40,968 nucleotides of DNA from Muribaculaceae bacterium. Its GTDB lineage: Bacteria > Bacteroidota > Bacteroidia > Bacteroidales > Muribaculaceae. Position numbers and translations under genes: made by a program. Each line of letters opens with the position of its first letter. Position 1 is the stretch's first letter. This document shows positions 24,228 to 32,982 of this stretch, in pieces. The notes under the pieces are model-generated. The model saw only the letters and a list, made by a program, of their open reading frames with translations. It ran no database searches and was not told the DNA's origin. The DNA is taken from positions 1-40,968 of the forward strand of contig VSPO01000013.1 in assembly GCA_009775375.1 (NCBI GenBank), read 5' to 3'.

Positions 24228-25540
24228 GTTCGAAAATCAACATAATCATTGCCCGGGAATTCACCGAGAGGGTCGCAAAGAAAAGCTTTATAATCACGAC
24301 CCTTCTGATGCCCATAATAATGGTGGCCTTCATGGCCGCCCCCGCCCTTATCGCTGCATTCTCCACTCCTTCTGAAAGGACAATAGCCGTGGCCGACAAA
24401 AGCGAGCTGATCTGGCCTGCATTGACTGCAGAGAAGCCCGAACACGTCAGCTTCGTAAAAGTGGCCAATGCCGACAGCGTCATAACCAACCAAAAATATG
24501 ACGCCGTGCTGGAAATCAATGAGGATATCGTCAGCAACAAGAAGAGCACTGTGAGGCTCTACATGCACGACGCCGGATCGATGGAGCTTGAATCGAAGAT
24601 TTCATCGATAATCAACGACGCTATAGAGTCGAAGAGACTTAAGGACTACAATATCGAGAACCTTGACGTGATTCTCAACGACATCAACTCTAATATATCT
24701 CTCCAGACAATCCGCCTTGACGAAAGCGGCAACGGGGAGAACACATCGTCGATGCTTTCCTATCTGCTTGGAATCGCCATGGCATTCGTGCTATACATGT
24801 TTCTGCTGATGTACGGACAGATGGTCATGACCTCCATAATAGAGGAGAAAAACAACAGGGTGCTTGAGCTCGTTGTCACCTCCATCAAGCCAATGCAGCT
24901 TATGCTCGGGAAAATCCTCGGAGTAGGGCTCGTGGCGGTCACCCAGATTGTCATATGGGGCGTTCTGACCTGCCTCATGTCGGCCTTCCTTCTCCCGGCA
25001 TTGCTCCCTGAGACTGTCAGCAGCCAGGTGGAGATGTTTAATGCCGGAAATCTCGACATGGCTACCGCTACTGTCGACACGGACCTTATCCAGGCAATAT
25101 CGATACTCGGATCGGTGGCGTATATCGCAAAGATTTTCGCATTCATGCTGCTGTTTCTTGTGGGAGGCTTCCTGTTCTACGCATCCATTTTCGCGGCCAT
25201 CGGGTCGGCCGTCGACAGCGTTCAGGATGCTTCGCAACTCGTCTCATTCGCCACAATCCCCATCATCATCGGCCTTATCGGAGGCATGGCTGTGGCACAG
25301 GACCCGAGCGGGACGCTGGGATTCTGGCTTTCGATAATACCTTTCACCTCTCCAATGGTGATGCTTATCCGCATTCCGTTTGAGATCCCGGCATGGGAGA
25401 TATGGATCTCCGTAGCCTTGCTGTATGCCTCATTCATATTCATGGCATGGCTTGCCGCGAAAATCTACCGCATCGGCATATTCATGCACGGGAAGAAACC
25501 GAGCATCAAGGATCTTTACCGCTGGAGCACCTACAAGTAA
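24224..25540 (+). CDS. ABC-2 type permease (NatB-like)
   Basis: 438 aa. A transmembrane helix near the N terminus (about 20-45) is followed by a large extracytoplasmic domain (about 50-175) and then five to six C-terminal helices (from about residue 182). The segment EEKNNRVLELVVTSIKPMQLMLGKI is the coupling-type cytoplasmic motif of ABC-2 permeases of the NatB/YhaP group. It is translationally coupled to the ATPase by a 4-nt overlap and followed by a long terminator. Together they form an efflux transporter in the inner membrane; substrate unknown. Confidence 0.9.
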   Translation: MSSKINIIIAREFTERVAKKSFIITTLLMPIIMVAFMAAPALIAAFSTPSERTIAVADKSELIWPALTAEKPEHVSFVKVANADSVITNQKYDAVLEINEDIVSNKKSTVRLYMHDAGSMELESKISSIINDAIESKRLKDYNIENLDVILNDINSNISLQTIRLDESGNGENTSSMLSYLLGIAMAFVLYMFLLMYGQMVMTSIIEEKNNRVLELVVTSIKPMQLMLGKILGVGLVAVTQIVIWGVLTCLMSAFLLPALLPETVSSQVEMFNAGNLDMATATVDTDLIQAISILGSVAYIAKIFAFMLLFLVGGFLFYASIFAAIGSAVDSVQDASQLVSFATIPIIIGLIGGMAVAQDPSGTLGFWLSIIPFTSPMVMLIRIPFEIPAWEIWISVALLYASFIFMAWLAAKIYRIGIFMHGKKPSIKDLYRWSTYK

Positions 25541-25555
25541 TCATCCTGAATTTCC

Positions 25556-25613
25556 CGGACAAGACAAATAAAGCCTCCGACACGCGAGTCGGAGGCTTTA
25601 TTTGTCTTGTCCG
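25556..25613. terminator. Very long bidirectional hairpin terminator
   Basis: A perfect 26-bp stem (25556-25581 with 25588-25613) with a 6-nt loop, between the convergent NatB-like (+) and FtsX-like (-) genes. The stem's outer part is AT-rich, giving weak T tracts on both strands. Confidence 0.85.
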
Positions 25614-25623
25614 CCGGTTTTTA

Positions 25624-26865
25624 TCAATCGTTGCGCATAGTCTCAGCAGGGGAGAACCCGGCCACGAAGCGCGAAGGAAGTATCAACACAAGATACGTCA
25701 CCACAATCACTCCGAGATTCAACAGCAAAATTGATGTCCAGGAGATGCTGACCGGCACGAAGTCGATATAATACGACTCGGCATCGAGCGGAAGGAAATG
25801 GGTCTTCCCTTGAATGAATATAAACGCCAATGCCACGAGATTGCCAATAATCATGCCGACCAATGCGATTCTCAAGGCGAGATATACGAAGACCTTTCGC
25901 ACTTTTGACGTCGGAGCACCAAGAGCCTTCATGATTCCGATAAAACTTTTCTTCTCGATAATGATTATAAGCATGCCGGAGACAAGAGTGATGCACCCGA
26001 CCACCATCATCAAGACAAGGACCACCACTACATTCATGTCGAGAAGGCTGAGCCAATTGAAATAGCCTGCGCCTTGCTGAAGGACATTGTCGGTGCGATA
26101 CAATCGGAAGAGCTCACCACCGGCCGTCGCCTCGTTGAGATGCTGTTGCAGGAGATGCGTATAGCTGTCGACTTTATCGAAATCATCCGTGAAGATTTGG
26201 AGAGACGTGCCCTGATCGGTACCAATGTTGCCCATTTTCTGCACAAGCGACATCGGGCCATAGACAAAAAGATTGTCGTATTGGTCGAAATGAGAGTTGA
26301 AGATCGCCACAATCTTCATACGCCTTACCCTCAAATCATCACTGATAAAATAGACGTCGATCTTATCGCCAACCTTAAGACCGAGCTGGCGGGCCGCATT
26401 CTGCGAGATTGCAATCTTACCTTTGTTCTTGTCGAGGTTAAAATCCACGATTTCCCCTTCCACAGTGTTGGAACGGATAAAATCGGCAGTGGCGTTGTCG
26501 TTGAGCCCCTTCAAGTATACTCCTTTAAAATCGGATGGAGTCTTCAGGATAGCCGGCAACGCTGCCTGAACGGAATAATCCTTTATGAACGGCAATTCCG
26601 AGAGCTTCTGCTTTAATGTGGGGGTGAGGGTCACTATATTGTCCTCATCAGGGGTAGTGGGCGACACGTAGACGGAAATATGGGAGTTGAAGCCTACGAC
26701 CTTATCCCTGATTTCCTTTTTAAAGCCGAGCACTATCGCAATAGAGACAAGCATGACGGCAACTGCTATCGCAACCGCCGCAATCGCCACGCTCACGGCG
26801 GGGGCTTTCTTTTTTCCGCCGGAAGAGAGGGAGAGTCGTCTTGCTAAAAACAATGGATAATTCAT
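25624..26865 (-). CDS. FtsX/LolC-like ABC transporter permease
   Basis: 413 aa from the ATG at 26865; upstream codons in frame are AT-rich and not protein-like. Layout is that of LolC/LolE: an N-terminal transmembrane helix (about 20-45, VAIAAVAIAVAVMLVSIAIVL), a large periplasmic MacB-PCD-like domain (about 50-265), then three helices with KKSFIGIMKALGAPTSKVRKVF, the coupling segment typical of FtsX-domain permeases. This suggests lipoprotein extraction toward the outer membrane. No ATPase partner is adjacent; Bacteroidales often encode LolD elsewhere. A promoter box lies only 6 nt before the ATG. Confidence 0.87.
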   Translation of the reverse strand: MNYPLFLARRLSLSSGGKKKAPAVSVAIAAVAIAVAVMLVSIAIVLGFKKEIRDKVVGFNSHISVYVSPTTPDEDNIVTLTPTLKQKLSELPFIKDYSVQAALPAILKTPSDFKGVYLKGLNDNATADFIRSNTVEGEIVDFNLDKNKGKIAISQNAARQLGLKVGDKIDVYFISDDLRVRRMKIVAIFNSHFDQYDNLFVYGPMSLVQKMGNIGTDQGTSLQIFTDDFDKVDSYTHLLQQHLNEATAGGELFRLYRTDNVLQQGAGYFNWLSLLDMNVVVVLVLMMVVGCITLVSGMLIIIIEKKSFIGIMKALGAPTSKVRKVFVYLALRIALVGMIIGNLVALAFIFIQGKTHFLPLDAESYYIDFVPVSISWTSILLLNLGVIVVTYLVLILPSRFVAGFSPAETMRND

Positions 26866-26871
26866 AGTCTG

Positions 26872-26879
26872 CAAAATTA
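26872..26879 (-). promoter_or_regulatory. Promoter box almost touching the FtsX-like start codon
   Basis: TAATTTTG on the minus strand fully matches TAnnTTTG, and its last base is 6 nt before the ATG at 26865. Transcription would begin 0-4 nt before the start codon, so the mRNA would be leaderless or nearly so. The upstream box is not convincing. Confidence 0.45.
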
Positions 26880-26993
26880 GATAAAAAGTTTCATAGTTGA
26901 CATCCTTCAAATGAAAAAACAGAAAGCAGGCGAACGGAATAAGAGCTTTCGGATGATGAAATTTAAACGTAGGCGATTTATTTTTCAAAAAAA

Positions 26994-27025
26994 TTTGGAA
27001 GATAAAAAGCCAAGTGTTAACTTTG
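26994..27025 (+). promoter_or_regulatory. Bacteroidetes-type promoter of the glycine cleavage operon
   Basis: TTTG (26994-26997), exactly 20 nt, TAACTTTG (27018-27025): a complete match to the consensus. Transcription would start near 27030, leaving a leader of about 98 nt before gcvT. Confidence 0.82.
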
Positions 27026-27072
27026 GAGGGTAAAAACAGGGAGGAACATCCCTTCCTTTTATCTAAATGCCA

Positions 27073-27095
27073 CTGTGGCCATGAATAAGCCACAG
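27073..27095 (+). other. Hairpin in the gcv leader
   Basis: CTGTGGC (27073-27079) pairs perfectly with GCCACAG (27089-27095), loop 9 nt; a smaller AGGGA/TCCCT hairpin precedes it. It does not show the conserved core of a glycine riboswitch, so any regulatory role is open. Confidence 0.45.
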
Positions 27096-27128
27096 AAATG
27101 AAAACAACTAATAACTCTCAGGACACAA

Positions 27129-28223
27129 ATGGAAGAAAATTTGACCAAAACCTGCCTTCACGACAAACACGTGGCTCTCGGAGCCCTGATGTCGCCTTTC
27201 GGAGGATTCGACATGCCCATCCAATACAAGGGCATCACAGAGGAGCATAACGCAGTGCGCCATGAAGTCGGGGTATTCGACGTAAGCCACATGGGAGAAG
27301 TCAGGGTTAAAGGTCCTGACGCCTATAAGTTCGTGAGCCATATATTCGTAAATGACGTGACGGGAGCTCCCGACGGCCAGATTTTCTATGGAATGATGTG
27401 CTACGAAAATGGCGGCACTGTCGACGATTTGCTCGTATACAAGGTGAATGATGAGGAATATTTCCTTGTCATCAATGCCTCCAATATAGATAAGGACGTG
27501 GCATGGATAAAAAGCCATGCCGAAGGATTCGACGTAGAGATAGAAGACCAAAGCCCTTACTACGGGGAAGTGGCCGTGCAGGGTCCGAAAGCGGAGGAGA
27601 CTGTAGAAAACGTGCTCGGACTTCCCGTGAAAAACCTTCCTTTCTATAATTTCAAGACCATCCAGACAGATGGAGAGGAAATCATCGTCAGCCGCACAGG
27701 ATACACGGGCGAGGATGGCTTCGAAATCTACGGAAGCCACGACTATACGCGTAAGGTGTGGGACAAACTGATGGAGGCAGGCGTACAGCCATGCGGGCTG
27801 GGTTGTCGCGACACGCTGCGCTTCGAAGTGGGCCTTCCCCTTTATGGCGACGAGCTGAGCGCGGAGATAACCCCAATAGAAGCCAGCCTGAGCATGTTTG
27901 TCAAACTCGACAAGCAGGAATTCATAGGCAAGGAGGCTCTCGCCAAGCAAAAGGCAGAGGGAGTGAAACGTCGCATCGTGGGAATCGAGCTTGATGGCAA
28001 CGCCATTCCACGCCACGGGTACCCCGTGGAAGTGGAGGGGAGGCAGGTCGGGGAGATAACGACCGGCTATCGCTCAATCTCTACGGGCAAAAGCGTGGCC
28101 ATGGCCATGATCGATAAGCCATACGACAAACTCGGGACAAAAGTTGAGGTAAGAATCAGAAAGAAGACGTTCCCCGCAACGGTGGTGAAGAAACGCTTCT
28201 ACGACAAAAACTACAAGAAATAA
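27129..28223 (+). CDS. gcvT: Glycine cleavage system T protein, aminomethyltransferase
   Basis: 364 aa, full family length. It opens with TCLHDKHVALGALMSPFGGFDMPIQY, continues with VRHEVGVFDVSHMGEV (folate-binding region), and has RTGYTGEDGFEIY and GLGCRDTLRFEVGLPLYGDEL, which are T-protein signatures. It moves the aminomethyl group from lipoyl-H protein to tetrahydrofolate, releasing ammonia. First gene of a five-gene operon; 21 nt separate it from gcvH. Confidence 0.97.
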   Translation: MEENLTKTCLHDKHVALGALMSPFGGFDMPIQYKGITEEHNAVRHEVGVFDVSHMGEVRVKGPDAYKFVSHIFVNDVTGAPDGQIFYGMMCYENGGTVDDLLVYKVNDEEYFLVINASNIDKDVAWIKSHAEGFDVEIEDQSPYYGEVAVQGPKAEETVENVLGLPVKNLPFYNFKTIQTDGEEIIVSRTGYTGEDGFEIYGSHDYTRKVWDKLMEAGVQPCGLGCRDTLRFEVGLPLYGDELSAEITPIEASLSMFVKLDKQEFIGKEALAKQKAEGVKRRIVGIELDGNAIPRHGYPVEVEGRQVGEITTGYRSISTGKSVAMAMIDKPYDKLGTKVEVRIRKKTFPATVVKKRFYDKNYKK

Positions 28224-28244
28224 TTACATTAAAACACAATAGCA

Positions 28245-28625
28245 ATGAGCAAGATTTTAGATTCTCTCCGCTATGCGGAATCCCATGAGTGGGTGAAACT
28301 CGAAGGAGACGTGGCAACAGTCGGAATCACCGACTACGCCCAGCATGCACTCGGCAACATCGTCTATGTAGACATGCCGGAAGTGGGCGACGAAGTGACA
28401 CAGGGCGAAGATTTCGGTGCCGTAGAGTCGGTCAAGGCAGCAAGCGATCTTATTTCTCCGATCAGCGGCGAAGTGATTGAGATCAACGAGGCTCTGGAAG
28501 ACGAACCTGAGCTGGTGAACCAGGATGCCTTCTCCAATTGGATCATGAAAGTGAAAGTGTCGGATCCAAGCGAGATAGACAATCTTCTTGACGCAGCCGG
28601 CTATGCCAAGATTTGCGAAGAATAA
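28245..28625 (+). CDS. gcvH: Glycine cleavage system H protein (lipoyl carrier)
   Basis: 126 aa. K64 in VESVKAASDL is the lipoylation lysine, in a barrel-sandwich fold with HEWVKLEGDVATVGITDYAQ at the start. It shuttles the methylamine intermediate between P, T and L proteins. An 87-nt spacer with a large hairpin lies between it and gcvPA, the largest gap in the operon. Confidence 0.97.
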   Translation: MSKILDSLRYAESHEWVKLEGDVATVGITDYAQHALGNIVYVDMPEVGDEVTQGEDFGAVESVKAASDLISPISGEVIEINEALEDEPELVNQDAFSNWIMKVKVSDPSEIDNLLDAAGYAKICEE

Positions 28626-28639
28626 TCATATCACATTTT

Positions 28640-28696
28640 GAGAGAAATGCATGTCGCCGCTTGATGATTTCAAGCGGAGTCATGCATTTCGCTCTC
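28640..28696 (+). other. Large intergenic hairpin between gcvH and gcvPA
   Basis: GAGAG+AAATGCATG+CCGCTTG (28640-28663) pairs with CAAGCGG+CATGCATTT+CTCTC (28671-28696): three perfect helices of 7, 9 and 5 bp separated by small internal loops, apical loop ATGATTT. No T tract follows, so termination is unlikely; it may protect or process the upstream gcvTH mRNA. Confidence 0.7.
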
Positions 28697-28712
28697 TAAG
28701 CACCATGACAAA

Positions 28713-30035
28713 ATGACCAACAAATATCTACCGCATACAGAAGACGACATAAGGGAGATGCTCCAGACGATAGGAATCGGGAATATCGACGAACTTTATG
28801 CAGACGTTCCGCAGGAGGTCGTCTTCAAAGAGGAATACGACATACCATCAGAAATGTCGGAAATCGAACTCCGCCGCCATTTCAAGAATCTTGCACAACA
28901 AAACAAACCCCTGACCATATTCGCAGGATCGGGAGCCTACGACCATTATTCGCCTTCCACAATAGCACACCTGCTTGCACGAAGCGAATTCTATACGGCA
29001 TATACACCTTATCAGCCGGAAATCTCACAAGGCACGCTCCAATATATTTTCGAATATCAGAGCATGATCAGCGAACTGACCGGGATGGAAGCCACCAACG
29101 CATCTATATATGACGGGGCGACATCAGCCGCCGAAGCCATGTTCATGATGGTCAATTCGGCAAAGAAAAAGAATAGGGTATTGCTTTCCTCCACGTTGCT
29201 CGACTCTGTCGTGAAAGTCATAAAGACTTATGCGAAATTCCATGGCGTAAAAGTAGGAGTCATTGGAGAGAAAGATGGAGTGACCGACCTTGACGCCCTC
29301 TACAAAGAATTGGAGGAGGGAGACGTGGCCGGAGTCATATTGCCGCAGCCAAATAAATACGGTATAATCGAAAATCTTGAAGGAGTGGCTGAAAACGTTC
29401 ACTCCGCCAAAGGATTCATGACGTTGTATTGCGATCCCTCCGCATTAGCAGTGCTTCGCACTCCGGCAGAATGGGGGGCGGATATCGCCTGCGGCGACGG
29501 TCAGACCTTGGGAATGCCATTGTCGTTCGGCGGTCCGTACCTCGGATTCATCTCCTGCTCAAATTCCATGCTCAGGAAGATGCCGGGACGCGTCGTAGGA
29601 GCCACAAAGGACGCCGACGGAAAACGCGGCTACGTCCTGACGCTTCAGGCCAGGGAGCAACATATCCGCCGCCAAAAGGCCACCAGCAACATTTGCTCCA
29701 ACCAAAGCCTCATGGCCCTTTTCGCCACGGTCTATCTTTCCTTGATGGGAAAACAGGGATTGAAAGAGGTCAACGAATTGGCGTGCGACGGTGCCCATTA
29801 TCTTTATGACAAGCTTATCGCCTCCGGGAAGTTTGAGAAAGCCTACGACAAACCTTTCTTGAAGGAATTCGTGGTCAAGACCAATCTCGACATGAAGAAA
29901 ATCAATGAAAGGCTCATTGAGAATGGAATCATGGGAGGAATCATTCTTGACGACAACCGCGTTGAGTTTGCCGTCACTGAAAAACGCACAAAAGAGGAAA
30001 TAGACACGCTCGTAGAAATAATGCTTGAGGACTAA
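28713..30035 (+). CDS. gcvPA: Glycine dehydrogenase (decarboxylating) subunit 1, split P protein
   Basis: 440 aa, the N-terminal half of the P protein. It starts with YLPHTEDDIREMLQTIGI and has YTPYQPEISQGTLQYIFEYQSMISELTGME, AREQHIRRQKATSNICSNQSL, all signatures of the GcvPA subunit. It lacks the PLP-binding lysine, which is in the partner subunit. With GcvPB it decarboxylates glycine and loads H protein. 3 nt separate its stop from the gcvPB start. Confidence 0.96.
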   Translation: MTNKYLPHTEDDIREMLQTIGIGNIDELYADVPQEVVFKEEYDIPSEMSEIELRRHFKNLAQQNKPLTIFAGSGAYDHYSPSTIAHLLARSEFYTAYTPYQPEISQGTLQYIFEYQSMISELTGMEATNASIYDGATSAAEAMFMMVNSAKKKNRVLLSSTLLDSVVKVIKTYAKFHGVKVGVIGEKDGVTDLDALYKELEEGDVAGVILPQPNKYGIIENLEGVAENVHSAKGFMTLYCDPSALAVLRTPAEWGADIACGDGQTLGMPLSFGGPYLGFISCSNSMLRKMPGRVVGATKDADGKRGYVLTLQAREQHIRRQKATSNICSNQSLMALFATVYLSLMGKQGLKEVNELACDGAHYLYDKLIASGKFEKAYDKPFLKEFVVKTNLDMKKINERLIENGIMGGIILDDNRVEFAVTEKRTKEEIDTLVEIMLED

Positions 30036-30038
30036 ACG

Positions 30039-31508
30039 ATGAAAACATACGACAAACTTATATTCGAACTTTCAAAACCCGGAAGGAAGGGTTTTGAGTT
30101 GCCGGAAGACCAATTCAACACCAATGGACTGTCGTCGATACCCACAGACCTGCTCCGCAAGGATGAAGCGGAATTGCCGGAAGTGAGCGAACTGGACGTG
30201 GTCAGACACTTCACCAACCTATCAAATAAAAATTTCGGTGTAGACACGGGGTTCTATCCTCTCGGAAGCTGCACCATGAAATATAACCCCAAAATCAATG
30301 AGGAACTTGCGGCAATGCCGGAATTCCTTGCCCTCCACCCATTGCAGGACGCATCGACCGTGCAGGGAGCCCTTCACATCTACTGGGACCTTCAGCGAAT
30401 GCTTGCAAACATTTCGGGATTGGCGGAATTCACCCTTAATCCCTATGCCGGAGCACACGGAGAGCTGACCGGACTCATGGTGATGCGTCAATACCATATG
30501 AGCAGGGGAGACGAGAAGCGGACAAAAGTGATCGTACCCGACACCGCACATGGCACCAACCCGGCATCAGCAATGGTGGCCGGTCTTGAGGTGGTGGAGG
30601 TGAAATCGAAGCCCAACGGATCGATCGACGTGGAAGACCTAAAGCCTTTGCTCGACGACACCATCGCCGGAATCATGATGACGAATCCGAATACCGTCGG
30701 GATGTTTGAGACGGAGATTCTTGAAATCGCAAAACTCGTGCACGACGCGGGCGGCCTTCTATATTACGACGGAGCCAATCTCAATCCGTTGCTTGGAAAG
30801 GTAAGGCCGGGCGACATGGGATTTGACATCATGCACATCAATCTCCATAAGACGTTCTCCACTCCTCATGGAGGAGGAGGCCCGGGCTCAGGTCCTGTCG
30901 GCGTAGCCGCTCACCTCGTAGACTTCCTTCCCAATCCACGTGTGAAGAAAGCCGAGGAAGGCAGCTATCATGTGGAGACAGGCGACCAGAGTCTCGGGAG
31001 CATTTCATCTTTCTTCGGCAATTTCGGAGTCATGATGAAGGCTTATGCCTATATTCTCTCTCTCGGGAAAGAGAATATCAAAAACGTCGGACCGCTTGCC
31101 ACCCTCAACGCAAATTACATCAAGGAATCTCTGAAAGATGATTACCTGCTGCCGATCGAGGGGGTATGCAAGCATGAGTTTGTATTCGACGGACTGAAGG
31201 ACAAATCGACGGGGGTCACGACACTCAATGTCGCCAAACGTCTTCTTGATTATGGATTCCACGCGCCGACAATCTATTTCCCGCTGCTATTCCATGAGTC
31301 AATGATGATCGAGCCCACCGAGACTGAAAGCAAAGAGACACTCGATGAATTCATAGAGGTGATGCACAAGGTGGCCAAAGAGGCAAGGGAGACTCCACAA
31401 TCCGTGATCGACGCTCCATTGACCACGATCGTCAGGAAGCTTGACGAGACATCCGCCGCCAAGAAACCGATTCTGAATTACAAGGCACTTAAAGAGGCTG
31501 AGGCATGA
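30039..31508 (+). CDS. gcvPB: Glycine dehydrogenase (decarboxylating) subunit 2, split P protein
   Basis: 489 aa, the C-terminal, PLP-binding half of the P protein. NLHKTFSTPHGGGGPGSGP holds the Schiff-base lysine K271; GSCTMKYNPK and PNTVGMFE are also conserved. Stop and lpdA start overlap by 4 nt (ATGA). The split form is complete: both halves carry their expected motifs and the reading frames are intact, so it is not a frameshift of a single gcvP. Confidence 0.96.
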   Translation: MKTYDKLIFELSKPGRKGFELPEDQFNTNGLSSIPTDLLRKDEAELPEVSELDVVRHFTNLSNKNFGVDTGFYPLGSCTMKYNPKINEELAAMPEFLALHPLQDASTVQGALHIYWDLQRMLANISGLAEFTLNPYAGAHGELTGLMVMRQYHMSRGDEKRTKVIVPDTAHGTNPASAMVAGLEVVEVKSKPNGSIDVEDLKPLLDDTIAGIMMTNPNTVGMFETEILEIAKLVHDAGGLLYYDGANLNPLLGKVRPGDMGFDIMHINLHKTFSTPHGGGGPGSGPVGVAAHLVDFLPNPRVKKAEEGSYHVETGDQSLGSISSFFGNFGVMMKAYAYILSLGKENIKNVGPLATLNANYIKESLKDDYLLPIEGVCKHEFVFDGLKDKSTGVTTLNVAKRLLDYGFHAPTIYFPLLFHESMMIEPTETESKETLDEFIEVMHKVAKEARETPQSVIDAPLTTIVRKLDETSAAKKPILNYKALKEAEA

Positions 31509-32860
31509 AAACAGACTTGATCGTAATCGGAGCAGGGCCCGGAGGATATGAAACTGCCCTTGAGGCAGCCAAATCCGGGCGTAGCGTGACCCTTTTTAAT
31601 GGTGGAGCTCTTGGGGGCACTTGCCTTAATGAGGGATGCATCCCGACGAAATGCCTTGTAGCCGATTCGGAAATGATCGCTAAATTCAAAGAGGGCGATA
31701 AATACGGAATCGAGGAATTTACCTTCTCAATCGACTACAACAAGATTCTCGAGAGGAAAAGAAACGTCACGGAAACCTTGCAGAACGGCATCCTCATGAT
31801 GCTCAATCAAGCCAAGGTGAACGTTGTAAACGCCAAGGCCTCATTCAAGGATCGGAATACGGTCATAGCTGATGGAGAGGAATATAGCGCGGACCAGATT
31901 ATCATCGCGACAGGGAGCGTCAGCAAATCGCTGCCGATACCCGGCCATGACCTTGAATGCGTAATGGATTCCACCCGTCTGCTCAATCTTGAATATATTC
32001 CGGCTTCCCTGACGATAATCGGAGGCGGAGTCATCGGAATGGAATTCGCTTCGATATTCAACAATCTCGGCTCGAAAGTGACCGTCATTGAATACATGAA
32101 GCAAATTCTCCCTCCATTTGATTCAGACATTGCCAAACGCCTTAAACAAAGCCTTTCGAAGAAAGGGATCAAGATTATCACGGGCGCAGCTGCAAAGGAG
32201 ATTAGGCAGAATGAGTTCTATGAGATAGAGGTAGTGTATGAATCGAAAGGAAAGGAGGAGACAGTCGTATCTTCCGACCTGCTGATGGCCGTGGGCCGCA
32301 CTCCGAATGTAGGTGGCCTCAATCTGGAGGCAGCAGGGATTGACTATTCTACGAAAGGGATAGCAGTGGACGGCGACATGAAGACCAACGTCGAGGGTAT
32401 TTATGCCATCGGCGATGTGACCGGGAAAACCATGCTCGCACACGTTGCTTCCTTCCAGGGACAAAGGGCACTGAATGCCTTCGAAGGGATAGCCGACAAA
32501 ATAAGGATGGACATCGTGCCGGCTGCGGTCTTCACCTCGCCAGAATGCGGAATGGCAGGTCTCACCGAAGAAGAATGCAAACGGTCGGGAATCGATTTCA
32601 CGACAGGCACGAGCTTCTTCCGCGCCAACGGAAAGGCATTGGCCATGGGAGAGTCGGAAGGATTGTGCAAACTCATTTTCCGAAAAGATGACGGATTGCT
32701 GATAGGAGCACATATTATGGGCGCCGAAGCAGCTGACCTGGCACAGCAAAGCGGGAATCTCATGAACTGCGAAGCCAAACTTGCGGAAATCAAGGATATC
32801 ATTTTCGGACATCCCACAATAAGCGAAGTCATCCTGTCGGCTGCCAGAGCCGCAAAATGA
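31505..32860 (+). CDS. lpdA: Dihydrolipoyl dehydrogenase (L protein)
   Basis: 451 aa. FAD-binding GAGPGG near the N terminus, redox disulfide C40-x4-C45 in GGTCLNEGCIPTK, NAD-binding IIGGGVIGMEFA, the TNVEGIYAIGDVTG segment and C-terminal IFGHPTISE with the catalytic His-Glu region. It reoxidises lipoyl-H protein with NAD+. Its place as last gene of the gcv operon, with a 4-nt overlap, assigns it to the glycine cleavage complex, although it could also serve 2-oxoacid dehydrogenases. Confidence 0.96.
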   Translation: MKTDLIVIGAGPGGYETALEAAKSGRSVTLFNGGALGGTCLNEGCIPTKCLVADSEMIAKFKEGDKYGIEEFTFSIDYNKILERKRNVTETLQNGILMMLNQAKVNVVNAKASFKDRNTVIADGEEYSADQIIIATGSVSKSLPIPGHDLECVMDSTRLLNLEYIPASLTIIGGGVIGMEFASIFNNLGSKVTVIEYMKQILPPFDSDIAKRLKQSLSKKGIKIITGAAAKEIRQNEFYEIEVVYESKGKEETVVSSDLLMAVGRTPNVGGLNLEAAGIDYSTKGIAVDGDMKTNVEGIYAIGDVTGKTMLAHVASFQGQRALNAFEGIADKIRMDIVPAAVFTSPECGMAGLTEEECKRSGIDFTTGTSFFRANGKALAMGESEGLCKLIFRKDDGLLIGAHIMGAEAADLAQQSGNLMNCEAKLAEIKDIIFGHPTISEVILSAARAAK

Positions 32861-32905
32861 TAAGCCGGCCTGACAAAAACTTGTCCTCAGCCCGACAGAG
32901 AAGTA

Positions 32906-32936
32906 AGAGCGCTTTCCAAATTTTAGAAAGCGCTCT
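32906..32936 (+). other. Hairpin after lpdA, first of two
   Basis: AGAGCGCTTTC (32906-32916) pairs perfectly with GAAAGCGCTCT (32926-32936), 9-nt loop. It directly abuts the terminator that follows and has no T tract of its own; perhaps 3'-end protection. Confidence 0.6.
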
Positions 32937-32982
32937 AAATAAAGAAACCCTACCGAAAATCCGGTGGGGTTTCTTTATTTTT
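32937..32982. terminator. Bidirectional terminator of the gcv operon and the nitrilase gene
   Basis: A 19-bp stem with one T-G pair (32937-32955 with 32962-32980), A-rich left, T-rich right. The stop codon of the minus-strand nitrilase starts at 32981, so its last bases abut the stem. Confidence 0.9.

Noticed and set aside
27030..27128. Glycine riboswitch in the leader of gcvT
   Set aside because: Only simple hairpins are seen; the conserved glycine-aptamer core is not recognisable.
28713..31508. gcvPA/gcvPB as a frameshifted single gcvP
   Set aside because: Each frame has its own start, stop and expected subunit motifs, with 3 nt between them, matching the known two-subunit form.
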